In this document: positions 1-7,687 of the stretch, one piece after another
Numbering within the stretch: the first letter of the stretch is position 1
Layout: each line of letters begins with the position of its first letter
Assembly (NCBI GenBank): GCA_902761955.1
Contig: CACWMM010000019.1
Location: 1 to 32,905 of the forward strand
Source of the DNA: Parafannyhessea sp902761955
Lineage (GTDB): Bacteria > Actinomycetota > Coriobacteriia > Coriobacteriales > Atopobiaceae
Length of the DNA: 32,905 nucleotides
Direction: 5' to 3'
Program-made: the position numbers and the translations under genes
Notes under the pieces: model-generated
What the model was told of the DNA's origin: nothing
Database searches by the model: none
The model's input: the letters and a program-made list of their open reading frames with translations, nothing else

Positions 1-543
1 TATGGCGACACGTACGGCATGCCGGTGAACATCACCCGTTGCTCCAACAACTATGGGCCGTTCCAGTTCCCGGAGAAGCTCATTCCCCTCATGATCAACA
101 ACGCCGAGGCGCACAGGGAGCTCCCCGTCTACGGTGACGGTCTCAACGTGCGTGACTGGCTGTACGTCGAGGACCACTGCAAGGCGATAGACCTCGTGCT
201 CTCCAAGGGACGCCTGGGCGAGGTGTACAACGTGGGCGGCCACAACGAGCGCCCGAACATCTTCATCGTGAAGAAGATCATCGAGGAGACCGCTCGCGCG
301 ACGGGCGATGCGGAGATAACCGAGGCTCTGATTAAGTACGTTCAGGACCGCAAGGGCCATGACCGCCGCTATGGCATCGCGCCGGACAAGATTAAGGCGG
401 AGCTTGGTTGGGAGCCGGAGACGCGCTTCGAGGACGGCATCGTGAAGACTATCGACTGGTACCTCGCCCACAAGGAGTGGATGGAGCACGTGACGAGCGG
501 CGCGTACCTGGAGTATTACCACAAGATGTACGGGGAGAGGTAA
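1..543 (+). CDS. rfbB: dTDP-glucose 4,6-dehydratase, 3' part only
   Basis: C-terminal ~180 residues of an extended short-chain dehydratase that converts dTDP-glucose to dTDP-4-keto-6-deoxyglucose, the cytoplasmic precursor of dTDP-rhamnose and dTDP-amino sugars. The frame is open from base 1, so the gene is cut by the window edge; the NAD-binding Rossmann part and the catalytic YxxxK lie outside. Diagnostic RmlB blocks remain: CSNNYGPFQFPEKLIPL near the start, then YGDGLNVRDWLYVEDHC, YNVGG and the late DRKGHDRRYGI substrate-binding stretch. The family is about 330-355 residues, so roughly half is present. It is 6 bases upstream of a glycosyltransferase and probably heads or continues the same operon. 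Its product is a plausible substrate for the aminotransferases at 5474 and 21326. Confidence 0.93.
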   Translation, partial: YGDTYGMPVNITRCSNNYGPFQFPEKLIPLMINNAEAHRELPVYGDGLNVRDWLYVEDHCKAIDLVLSKGRLGEVYNVGGHNERPNIFIVKKIIEETARATGDAEITEALIKYVQDRKGHDRRYGIAPDKIKAELGWEPETRFEDGIVKTIDWYLAHKEWMEHVTSGAYLEYYHKMYGER

Positions 544-549
544 CGAATC

Positions 550-1503
550 ATGAGCGAGGCCTTGGCCCCGAACAAGAAGAAGCGCCTTGTGAGCGTGGTC
601 ATACCATGCTACAGGTCCGAGAGGTCCATCAGGGATGTGGTCGAGCTGACCATTGCCGAGTTCGACAAGTGGGATGACTACGACTGCGAGTTCGTCTTGG
701 TGAACGACTGCTCTCCTGATGATACGTACGGGACGATCTGCGATCTTGCGGAGAGGCACCCTAACGTCCACGGCGTGAGCCTCATGCGAAACTTCGGCCA
801 GCACAGCGCCATTATGTGCGGCCTCCACTTCGCGAAGGGCGACCTCGTCCTCGGCATCGATGACGACCTGCAGTGTCATCCGTCCCAGATTCGCAAGGTG
901 CTTGACCGGATGGACGACGGATTCGACGTCGTATACGGCGTCTATGCGGAGTCCAAGAACGGACCGATCAAGAACTTCACCAGCTGGCTCAACAAGGTCA
1001 CTTCGCGCAAGCTCCTGGGCCGTCCCAAGGACATCCGCTCGAGCAACTTCTGGCTCATCACGTCCCAGATCAAGGACCAGATGATTCAGTACACCAACTA
1101 CAACCCTCAGGTGGACGCACTCATCACGAGACTCACCAAACGCATCGGGAACGTCACGATCGAGCATCACGAGCGGGAATACGGGTCGTCCAACTACTCG
1201 CTCTCCAAGCTCGTCAACCTGTGGCTTGCGCTGTTCAGCTACACCAACGTCCCTATCAGGCTCATATCCGGCATCGGCGTCGTTACGGCGCTCGTCGGCT
1301 TCGTGGCCGGCATCGTCACCATCGTCAGGAAGGCCATTGACCCGTCGATCATGGCAGGCTGGGCGTCTATCGTCTGCATCATGCTGCTCTTCTTTGGCAT
1401 GGTCCTTCTCGCCCTTGGAATCATCGGCGAGTATCTGGGCAACATCGTCCTCTCCATCAACAGTACGCCGCAGTTCGTCATTCGCGAGAAGGTGAACCTC
1501 TAG
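550..1503 (+). CDS. Polyprenyl-phosphate glycosyltransferase, GT2 (ArnC/GtrB/DPM-like)
   Basis: 317-residue family 2 glycosyltransferase expected to move a sugar from a nucleotide donor onto undecaprenyl phosphate at the inner membrane face. The N-terminal GT-A domain starts with SVVIPCYRSE (~15-24); LVNDCSPDDT (~50-59) and an Asp triplet (104-106, GIDDDLQ) form the nucleotide/metal site. Two C-terminal membrane segments (~234-259 and ~268-295) match the ArnC/GtrB/CsbB architecture. The ATG is preceded by GGGGAGAGG, which overlaps the end of the dehydratase gene. The next gene starts on the base after its stop, and that gene and the one after it resemble small lipid-sugar flippases, so this looks like the first step of a make-flip-transfer set. 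The donor sugar cannot be read from sequence. Confidence 0.9.
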   Translation: MSEALAPNKKKRLVSVVIPCYRSERSIRDVVELTIAEFDKWDDYDCEFVLVNDCSPDDTYGTICDLAERHPNVHGVSLMRNFGQHSAIMCGLHFAKGDLVLGIDDDLQCHPSQIRKVLDRMDDGFDVVYGVYAESKNGPIKNFTSWLNKVTSRKLLGRPKDIRSSNFWLITSQIKDQMIQYTNYNPQVDALITRLTKRIGNVTIEHHEREYGSSNYSLSKLVNLWLALFSYTNVPIRLISGIGVVTALVGFVAGIVTIVRKAIDPSIMAGWASIVCIMLLFFGMVLLALGIIGEYLGNIVLSINSTPQFVIREKVNL

Positions 1504-1878
1504 GTGGGCGAGAAAGGCACGGGCGCCAAGACGCTCCTTGCGCTCCACCTGCTCCTTGCGCTCTTCTCCATCAGTGGCGTCCTGAGCAAGCTCGCGTCAC
1601 GCCATCCCTTCATGAGCGTCCCATTCGTGCTTTGCTACGGGGGCTCGCTTGCCATCCTCGCCGTGTACGCCATCGGCTGGCAGCAGATCATCAAGAGGAT
1701 GCCCCTCATTGCGGCTTACGCCAACAGGGCCGTCACTCTCGTCTGGGGGATCGTCTGGGGCGTGCTCTTCTTTGGTGAGGGCGTGACGCCGCTCAAGCTG
1801 CTGGGGGCGGCCATCGTGCTGTCCGGCGTCGTGCTCTTCTCGCTCTCTGGTGACGGAGAGGAGGGCGACCATGAGTAG
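1504..1878 (+). CDS. Small DMT/EmrE-type membrane protein (ArnE/ArnF-like subunit 1)
   Basis: 124-residue, very hydrophobic protein with four predicted membrane helices and a short acidic C-terminus, the size and pattern of EamA/SMR half transporters. Such proteins next to an ArnC-like enzyme are typically ArnE/ArnF-type flippases for undecaprenyl-phosphate sugars, which fits the gene directly upstream. The GTG start directly abuts the upstream TAG and has only a weak upstream AAGG, so translation is probably by re-initiation. Its end overlaps the next small transporter by 8 bases, which suggests that the two make a heterodimer. A drug-efflux SMR role is possible but less likely in this context. 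Confidence 0.75.
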   Translation: MGEKGTGAKTLLALHLLLALFSISGVLSKLASRHPFMSVPFVLCYGGSLAILAVYAIGWQQIIKRMPLIAAYANRAVTLVWGIVWGVLFFGEGVTPLKLLGAAIVLSGVVLFSLSGDGEEGDHE

Positions 1879-2221
1879 GACGTTCACGTACGCGCTCTTC
1901 GCCCTGTTTGGCGTCTTCATCTCGGGCATCTCGCAGGTGCTGCTCAAGAAGTCGGCGGGCAGGCAGTATTCTTCCGCCATCCGCGAGTACCTGAATCCGC
2001 TTGTGATCGTCGCCTATGCGATGTTCTTTGGCGCGACGCTCCTCTCCGTGTACGCGTACAAGGGAATCCCCCTTTCTATGGGGCCAATCCTCGACGCGAC
2101 GGGCTACATCTACGTCACGATCTTCGGCATTACCATCTTCCACGAGAAGCTCAACGCCCGGCGCGTCCTTGCGCTTGCCCTTATCATCCTAGGCATCGTG
2201 GTCTACTCGCTTGGCCTGTAG
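1871..2221 (+). CDS. Small DMT/EmrE-type membrane protein (ArnE/ArnF-like subunit 2)
   Basis: 116 residues, four predicted membrane helices, with a conserved-looking C-terminal half (LDATGYIYV, then FHEKLNARR, then a last helix ending YSLGL) typical of EamA/EmrE-like proteins. I chose ATG 1871 rather than the in-frame GTG 1850 because GGAGAGGAGGG sits just upstream at ideal spacing. It overlaps the preceding transporter gene by 8 bases and the two are different in sequence, as expected for a paired heterodimeric flippase (ArnE/ArnF in known systems). Inferred role: moves the lipid-linked sugar made by the upstream glycosyltransferase to the outer membrane face. Confidence 0.75.
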   Translation: MSRTFTYALFALFGVFISGISQVLLKKSAGRQYSSAIREYLNPLVIVAYAMFFGATLLSVYAYKGIPLSMGPILDATGYIYVTIFGITIFHEKLNARRVLALALIILGIVVYSLGL

Positions 2222-2245
2222 CGCCAGGTGTGGCAGGAGGGTCAT

Positions 2246-3715
2246 TTGGCAGAGTCAAACCTGAAGTCCAAGACGATACGCGGGCTATTCTTCAAGCTCT
2301 TCGAGCAGGGCGGGTCCGCCATCATCACGCTCGTCGTCCAGATTGTGATGGCGCGCATCCTCGCGCCGAGCGAGTTCGGAATGCTCGCCATCATGCTCGT
2401 CTTTGTGAATGTGGGCAACGTGCTCGTGCAGTCCGGCCTGAACACCGCGATCGTTCAGTCAAAGGACGTGAGCGAGAAGGACTACAGCACGGTGTTCTGG
2501 ATGAGCCTCGTGGTGTCCGTCGTCCTCTACGTCGTGGTGTTTCTCTCCGCGCCTGCCGTCGCGGCGTTCTACAGGATGCCGCGTGTCGTGTGGCCGCTCA
2601 GGGCGCTTGTGCTCGTGCTCATAATCAACGCGTACAACTCCATCCAGGAGGCCATCGTCGCCCGCGACCTCCAGTTCAATAAGACGTTCCGCGCGACCGT
2701 CACGGCCGGTGTCGTCTCGGGAGCCTTGGGCATATCCGCGGCGCTCGCGGGCTTTGGAATCTGGGCGCTTGTGGTCCAGCAGATAGCTCAGCAGGTTGTC
2801 AAGTGCATCGCCCTCGCCAGGCAGATTCCCTGGCGGCCGCGCCTCGAGTTCGACGGCGAGCGCGCCGTCGTGCTCTTCCGCTTCAGCTGGAAGCTCCTCG
2901 TGTCGGGCATCATGGACCAGCTGTACCAGAGCCTTTCGGACCTCATCATCGGCAGGGTCTTCACGTCCACGGACCTCGGCTACGTCTCGCAGGGCAAGAA
3001 GTACCCCCAGGCGCTCGGTGTCATGCTCGACGGCGCCATCCAGCCGGTGATGCTGTCCGCTGTGTCACGCGTGCAGGAGGATGTGTCCAAAGTCAAGCGC
3101 CTCGCACGCCGCGGCCTCAAGACGAGCACGTACCTCATCGTGCCGTCCATGACGCTCTTCGCCATCCTGGCCCCGCAGCTCGTGAGGCTGCTGCTGGGCG
3201 CCAAGTGGCTGCCGAGCGTTCCCTTCCTGCAGATGTACTGCTTCGTGTATGCGCTGCTGCCCATCCACACCACCAACCTCCAGGTGCTCAACGGCATGGG
3301 CAGGAGCGACCTCTTCCTCAAGCTCGAGGTCATCAAGAAGTGCCTCGGCCTCGCGATCATCAGCTTTGCCGCCTTCGTCATGCGTGACATCTATGCCATC
3401 GTCTTCGGTTCCGTGATCGTGGGCATCGCGAGCACGTTCATCAACGCCTCGCCCAACAAGCGGGTCATCGGCTACTCGTACATGGAGCAGGTGCGCGACA
3501 TCGTTCCCGCTTTCGCCATGTCAGCGGCCTCGGCTGCCGCCGTGTGGTTTGCGGCCTCAGCCATGCCTAACGACGTCCTGGGCATCATAGTCGGCATCGT
3601 CGTGATGTTCGCTGTCTACGTGTTCCTGTCGTGGGCATTCCGTGTCGAGGAGTTCGGTTACGTCGTACGTAACCTCAAGGCAGTGCGAGACAAGAGGGTG
3701 GCGGCAGGCAAGTGA
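2246..3715 (+). CDS. Oligosaccharide flippase, Wzx/WzxC-like (MOP superfamily)
   Basis: 489-residue polytopic protein of the polysaccharide biosynthesis/flippase family, expected to flip undecaprenyl-diphosphate-linked repeat units. The N-terminus reads SNLKSKTIRGLFFKLFEQGG followed by LVVQIVMARILAPSEFGMLA, the hallmark of WzxC-type proteins, and about 12-14 hydrophobic helices follow. The TTG start at 2246 is preferred over the in-frame GTG at 2228 because AGGAGG at 2235-2240 is correctly spaced for 2246 and would lie inside the longer version. The stop overlaps the next gene (GTGA), so the two are translationally coupled. No Wzy polymerase with a clear signature was identified in the window; one of the unassigned large membrane proteins could fill that role. 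Confidence 0.88.
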   Translation: MAESNLKSKTIRGLFFKLFEQGGSAIITLVVQIVMARILAPSEFGMLAIMLVFVNVGNVLVQSGLNTAIVQSKDVSEKDYSTVFWMSLVVSVVLYVVVFLSAPAVAAFYRMPRVVWPLRALVLVLIINAYNSIQEAIVARDLQFNKTFRATVTAGVVSGALGISAALAGFGIWALVVQQIAQQVVKCIALARQIPWRPRLEFDGERAVVLFRFSWKLLVSGIMDQLYQSLSDLIIGRVFTSTDLGYVSQGKKYPQALGVMLDGAIQPVMLSAVSRVQEDVSKVKRLARRGLKTSTYLIVPSMTLFAILAPQLVRLLLGAKWLPSVPFLQMYCFVYALLPIHTTNLQVLNGMGRSDLFLKLEVIKKCLGLAIISFAAFVMRDIYAIVFGSVIVGIASTFINASPNKRVIGYSYMEQVRDIVPAFAMSAASAAAVWFAASAMPNDVLGIIVGIVVMFAVYVFLSWAFRVEEFGYVVRNLKAVRDKRVAAGK

Positions 3716-5484
3716 GTGCTGACGAGAAAGCTGACACGGTTGGGGAGGGAAGGCGTAGGGCCATGGCGCGTGCGTCCATCTCGTTCCCGACCGCCATCAT
3801 GCCCGTTATCGTTGCGGTCGCACTTACCGTAGTCCGGCTCGTCCTCGCGTACCAGACCCCCGTGACCGTCCTTCTGGGGTCGGGCACCGCGGCGGACGAC
3901 AGGCTCTTCGCAAGCGCGGCCCTCTATCTTGTGGCGGGAAAGTGGCTGGGACCGTACGGCCGCTACACGCTTGCGAAGAACCCAGGCTATCCAATGATCC
4001 TGGCGTTCTGCGGGGCGACCCACCTTCGCTACCAGCTGATTCTCATGGGGCTGCAGGTCGCTGCCTGCCTCGCGTTCGCCCTCGCCCTGCGTCCTCGCGT
4101 GAGGTCGAGGTGGGTCCGCGTGGTCGTCTACCTCGCCCTTCTCTACACGCCGCTCCTCTTCACGACGTCGTACTTCCGCAGGATCTATCGCGACGGCATG
4201 GTGATTCCCTTCGCCATCCTGTCGCTCTCCGCCTACATCGGGTGGTACCTCAGGCGAAAGGCTCCCGTGTGGCGGCAGCTCCCCTGGGTCGTCGCGGCCG
4301 CAGTGGGACTCGCTCCGCTGTCCCTCATAAAGGAGAACTTCTCCTGGGTGCTTCCCTTCGTGCTCGCGTGCTCCCTCGTGATGGCGGTCGGCTGGATTGT
4401 TGACGCATGCCGAGCCCATGGCGGCGTGCGCGGCCCGCTGGTCCGAGTCGCGCTTCTGGTGCTGCCTCTCGCCCTCGTATGGGTCGCCTCCACCGCGGTC
4501 TCGCGCGCGAACTACGAGCATTACGGCTTCTACGGCACAAACGAGCGCTTCTCCGGCTCGTTTGCGAGCGTGTGCTCCGACCTGTCCGGCATCGACGTGG
4601 GCGAGAAGGACGAGGGCGTTTGGGTCTCGAGGAAGGCCCTGGAAAGCGCGATGGAGGAGAGTCCCACCCTCGCCTCCATTCGGGATTCTCTGGACGCCTC
4701 CTGGGACGAGTGGGTCGAGTCCTTCGATGGCCATGAGGTGTACGGCGACCTTGCGTACTGGGCGCTCAGGCAGGGCTACTATGACGCCAAGCCCAACGCT
4801 ACCGCCCGCTCTGCCAATGCCTTCTGGTCTAAGGTCGACGCTGAGCTGCGGGCGGCCGCAAAGGCGGGCAGTCTTGCGAGCAAGGGTGGCCTCAGGGTCT
4901 CAAAGGTGGCGCCGCCAGCCGGGACGGGCGACCTTCTCCCCTGGGCGAGCCGCACGCTTTCCACAACGGTGACTCTCCTGCGTCTGGACATCCTGCAGGA
5001 GCACCTCATCGGCCCCGGTTGGAAGCCCGTGAGCCCACCGGGTAGCTATGCCTCGGGGGAGCTCAAGATGCGCAGACTTCTCGGCGGCAACACGCTCCTG
5101 AACGGTGCGGAGGACGACACGCCCAAGAGCACGGCGGCGGTCTCGACGGTCGATTACTATCTGGGCCGCGCGGGCATCGCGGCCATGCGTGCCGCAAACC
5201 TGCTACTGATACCCGCGGTCGTCGCCCTCGCCGTCCTCGCCGCGCGGGGTAGGGTGCGGCGACCCGTGGAACCCCTGCTCGCCGCGCTTGGCCTTGCGCT
5301 CACGGCACTTGCGTTCGAGGCCGCGACGGTTTGGTACGTGTCAAGCAACCTGAGTATCTTTGGCTATGAGTCGTACCTCCTCGAGGCGAGCAAGTACAGC
5401 CCAGAGTTCTACGCCGTGGTATCGATGCTAGAATGTCTTATATTTGCGGAACTTGCAGGTTTGGAGCACAAGCATGCCAGATAA
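3712..5484 (+). CDS. Large polytopic membrane protein, possible GT-C glycosyltransferase
   Basis: 590 residues; the GTG start overlaps the flippase stop by 4 bases. One hydrophobic helix near residues 23-46 is followed by a loop with an Asp pair (TAADDRLFAS), then NPGYPMILA and several more helices to ~245. A long hydrophilic segment (~255-490) follows, and three helices close the protein. A first extracytoplasmic loop carrying paired acids followed by a GYP-type motif is what GT-C/ArnT-like glycosyltransferases show, so an acceptor-glycosylating enzyme using a lipid-linked sugar is the best guess. I do not recognise a named family with confidence. It sits after a polyprenyl-phosphate GT and two small flippases, which supplies the expected partners. 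Its last 11 bases overlap the aminotransferase gene. Confidence 0.72.
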   Translation: MSADEKADTVGEGRRRAMARASISFPTAIMPVIVAVALTVVRLVLAYQTPVTVLLGSGTAADDRLFASAALYLVAGKWLGPYGRYTLAKNPGYPMILAFCGATHLRYQLILMGLQVAACLAFALALRPRVRSRWVRVVVYLALLYTPLLFTTSYFRRIYRDGMVIPFAILSLSAYIGWYLRRKAPVWRQLPWVVAAAVGLAPLSLIKENFSWVLPFVLACSLVMAVGWIVDACRAHGGVRGPLVRVALLVLPLALVWVASTAVSRANYEHYGFYGTNERFSGSFASVCSDLSGIDVGEKDEGVWVSRKALESAMEESPTLASIRDSLDASWDEWVESFDGHEVYGDLAYWALRQGYYDAKPNATARSANAFWSKVDAELRAAAKAGSLASKGGLRVSKVAPPAGTGDLLPWASRTLSTTVTLLRLDILQEHLIGPGWKPVSPPGSYASGELKMRRLLGGNTLLNGAEDDTPKSTAAVSTVDYYLGRAGIAAMRAANLLLIPAVVALAVLAARGRVRRPVEPLLAALGLALTALAFEAATVWYVSSNLSIFGYESYLLEASKYSPEFYAVVSMLECLIFAELAGLEHKHAR

Positions 5485-6583
5485 GATCCTCGTCACGCGC
5501 TCGTCCATGCCGGACTTCGAGGAGTATGCGGAGGAGATACGGCCCATCTGGGAGAGCCACTGGCTCACGAACATGGGCGTGAAGCATCGCCAGCTCGAGG
5601 CGGATCTCCTGAGCTACCTCAAGGTTCCCCAGATTGCGCTCTTCGTTAACGGGCACTCCGCGCTCGAGTGCGTGCTCGAGGCCATGGGGCTCAAGGGCAA
5701 GGTCGTCACGACGCCCTACACCTTCGCGTCCACTACGCACGCCATCGTCCGCAAGGGTCTGGAGCCCGTGTTTGCGGACATCAAACCGGATGACTACACG
5801 CTCGACCCGGCCTCGATCGAGCGCCTGATTGACGAGGACACCTGTGCCATCGTGCCCGTCCACGTCTACGGCAACCTCTGCGACGTGGATGCCATTCAGG
5901 ACATCGCGGACCGCCACGGCCTCAAGGTCATCTACGACGCGGCACATGCCTTTGGCGTGTGGCGCGGCGAGGCCTCCTCCGCGTCCTTCGGTGACGCCTC
6001 CATGTTCTCGTTCCACGCGACCAAGGTGTTCAACACCATCGAGGGTGGCGCCGTGTGCTTCCACGACCCCGCGCTCAAGAAGCTCCTCAACGAGTGGAAG
6101 AACTTCGGCATCACCGGCCCCGAGGACGTGGAGTACGTGGGTGGCAACGCGAAGATGAACGAGTTCTGTGCTGCCATGGGAATCTGCAACCTTCGCCACC
6201 TCGACCGCGAGATCGCAAAACGCAAGGTCGTAGCGGAGCGCTACTGGGAGCGTCTCGACGGTGCCAGGGGCGTCAGGCTATCGCTTCCCAAGGAGGGCAT
6301 CACGCCCAACTACGCCTACCTGCCCGTGGTGTTCGACGACGACTTCGGCGCGACTCGCGACGACGTATACGATGCCCTTGCGGCGCAGCAGGTCTTCTCG
6401 CGCAAGTACTTCTACCCGCTCACGACCGACTTCGCCTGCTACCGCGGCCGCTTCGACAGTTCCAAGACTCCGGTCGCGCAGTACGTCGCGAGCCACGTGC
6501 TCACACTTCCCATGTACGCGGACCTCGCGCTCGAGGACGTTGACCGCATCTGCGACATCGTCCTGTCCTGCAGCAAGTGCTAG
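5474..6583 (+). CDS. DegT/DnrJ/EryC1 sugar aminotransferase, VioA-like
   Basis: 369-residue fold-type I PLP enzyme expected to aminate a keto sugar nucleotide. The Schiff-base lysine is K184 in SFHATKVFNTIEGG, and D155 in YDAAHAFG contacts the pyridine nitrogen. The N-terminus (PDFEEYAEEIRPIWESHWLT, then FVNGHSALE and TTPYTFASTTHAI) resembles VioA, which makes dTDP-4-amino-4,6-dideoxyglucose from dTDP-4-keto-6-deoxyglucose, the product of the dehydratase at the window start. ATG 5474 is chosen over the in-frame TTG 5444 because GGAG lies 7 bases upstream. It overlaps the preceding gene by 11 bases. The exact sugar and the C-3 versus C-4 position are inferred, not proven; FdtB/QdtB-type 3-aminotransferases belong to the same family. 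Confidence 0.88.
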   Translation: MPDKILVTRSSMPDFEEYAEEIRPIWESHWLTNMGVKHRQLEADLLSYLKVPQIALFVNGHSALECVLEAMGLKGKVVTTPYTFASTTHAIVRKGLEPVFADIKPDDYTLDPASIERLIDEDTCAIVPVHVYGNLCDVDAIQDIADRHGLKVIYDAAHAFGVWRGEASSASFGDASMFSFHATKVFNTIEGGAVCFHDPALKKLLNEWKNFGITGPEDVEYVGGNAKMNEFCAAMGICNLRHLDREIAKRKVVAERYWERLDGARGVRLSLPKEGITPNYAYLPVVFDDDFGATRDDVYDALAAQQVFSRKYFYPLTTDFACYRGRFDSSKTPVAQYVASHVLTLPMYADLALEDVDRICDIVLSCSKC

Positions 6584-6591
6584 GGGTGCCG

Positions 6592-7587
6592 GTGGAGCAG
6601 AGCAAGGCAACCACGATGCAGCCTCCCATGGTCAGCGTCATCGTTCCCGTCTTCAACCAGAGGGACTACGTCGAGCGCTGCCTCAGGAGCATCGCGAGCC
6701 AGAGGTGTGACTTCCCCGTCGAGGTCATCGTCGGCGACGACTTCTCCACGGACGGTACGCGCGACGTCCTCAGAAGGCTCGAGGCCGAGCTTCCAGACTG
6801 GTTCCAGATCCTCCTGCGCCCCAAGAACATGGGCCTTCGGGGCGAGAACAACTGCCACGACCTGCTGCACCGATGCCGTGGGCGGTACATGGCCATTCTT
6901 GAGGGCGACGACTTCTGGACGTATGACGGCAAGCTCCAGGCCCAGGTAGACTTCCTGGAGTCCCATCCGGACTACTCGGCCTGCTACCATCACTGCGTCG
7001 TCGTCGGCGCGGACTCCAAGCCAAACGGCGAGAAGTACCCCGAGTGCCCAAAGGGGGAGTACACCTTCAAGGAGTTCTTCTACATGAGCCTACCCGGGCA
7101 GATCGGCACCTCGCTCTACCGCCGCGAGCCCTACCTCGAGGCCCGCGAGGACATCACGCGCATGAGGCTCTACGATTCCTATCCCGGCGACCGCAGGAAC
7201 GCGTTCTTCATCCTCACGATCGGTCGCGTACGTTGCATGGACCAGACGTGGAGCGCGTACCGCCATGTGGTCAAGGGCGGCTCCAGCTACTCTTCAAACG
7301 TGCACGTCGACCAGAACTACGCGCGCCAGGAGCTCCTCTTCGGGAAGACCATCATTCGCTTTGCCGAGTCGCGTCACAACGACGAAGCCGTCTACGCCGC
7401 GAAGATGACCTACTATCGCACGCTCCTCAAGTGGAGCGTGGGCAAGGTGCGCTGCTCCACGCTGCGTGCCGCCCTTCGCGAGATCATGGGCGAGAAGGAC
7501 CACAGGCCTTCCTATCTGCTCTCCCCGTTGCGCTGGTACGCCGTCCTTGGCGCCCGGATGCTGCTTGGTAGGGGCGTCACCCTGTAG
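6592..7587 (+). CDS. GT2 family glycosyltransferase
   Basis: About 331 residues with a GT-A domain: VSVIVPVFNQRDYVERCLRS at ~14-33, GDDFSTDGT (~48-56), and the donor/metal motif EGDDFW (104-109). It has no clear transmembrane helix, so it is probably a cytoplasmic enzyme that adds one sugar to the lipid-linked repeat unit. The start is uncertain: GTG 6592 has AGGGG five bases upstream; GTG 6577 and 6586 and ATG 6616 are in frame. It follows the aminotransferase by 8 bases and clearly shares its transcript. Acceptor and donor are unknown. Confidence 0.87.
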   Translation: MEQSKATTMQPPMVSVIVPVFNQRDYVERCLRSIASQRCDFPVEVIVGDDFSTDGTRDVLRRLEAELPDWFQILLRPKNMGLRGENNCHDLLHRCRGRYMAILEGDDFWTYDGKLQAQVDFLESHPDYSACYHHCVVVGADSKPNGEKYPECPKGEYTFKEFFYMSLPGQIGTSLYRREPYLEAREDITRMRLYDSYPGDRRNAFFILTIGRVRCMDQTWSAYRHVVKGGSSYSSNVHVDQNYARQELLFGKTIIRFAESRHNDEAVYAAKMTYYRTLLKWSVGKVRCSTLRAALREIMGEKDHRPSYLLSPLRWYAVLGARMLLGRGVTL

Positions 7588-7619
7588 TTCGTGTTCAGGT
7601 GGCTTGCCCAACCCTGTTC

Positions 7620-7667
7620 GCGCGATCGCGCCTGCCGCTCGGATGGTACGATTGGCGATAACCGATC
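7620..7667 (+). promoter_or_regulatory. Promoter/operator candidate upstream of LDT1
   Basis: The 100 bases between the GT2 stop and the LDT1 start hold a perfect 12-base palindrome (7620-7631, GCGCGATCGCGC), an extended -10-like TGGTACGAT (7644-7652) and an imperfect inverted repeat GATTGG/CCGATC (7650-7667). No good -35 is visible at 17 bases, which is tolerable for an extended -10. The palindrome lies where a repressor or activator would sit. This suggests separate control of the secreted protein, but it is read by eye only. Confidence 0.35.
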
Positions 7668-7687
7668 ATCCCTGCAGGGGAGGACAA

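Noticed and set aside
3658..4734. Minus-strand open frame of ~360 codons opposite the flippase end and GT-C-like gene.
   Set aside because: Lies under two coupled plus-strand genes and has the biased composition of a shadow frame.
7466..7687. N-terminal extension of LDT1 to an upstream in-frame start.
   Set aside because: It would overlap the GT2 gene and bury the signal peptide; ATG 7688 has a strong GGGGAGG site.
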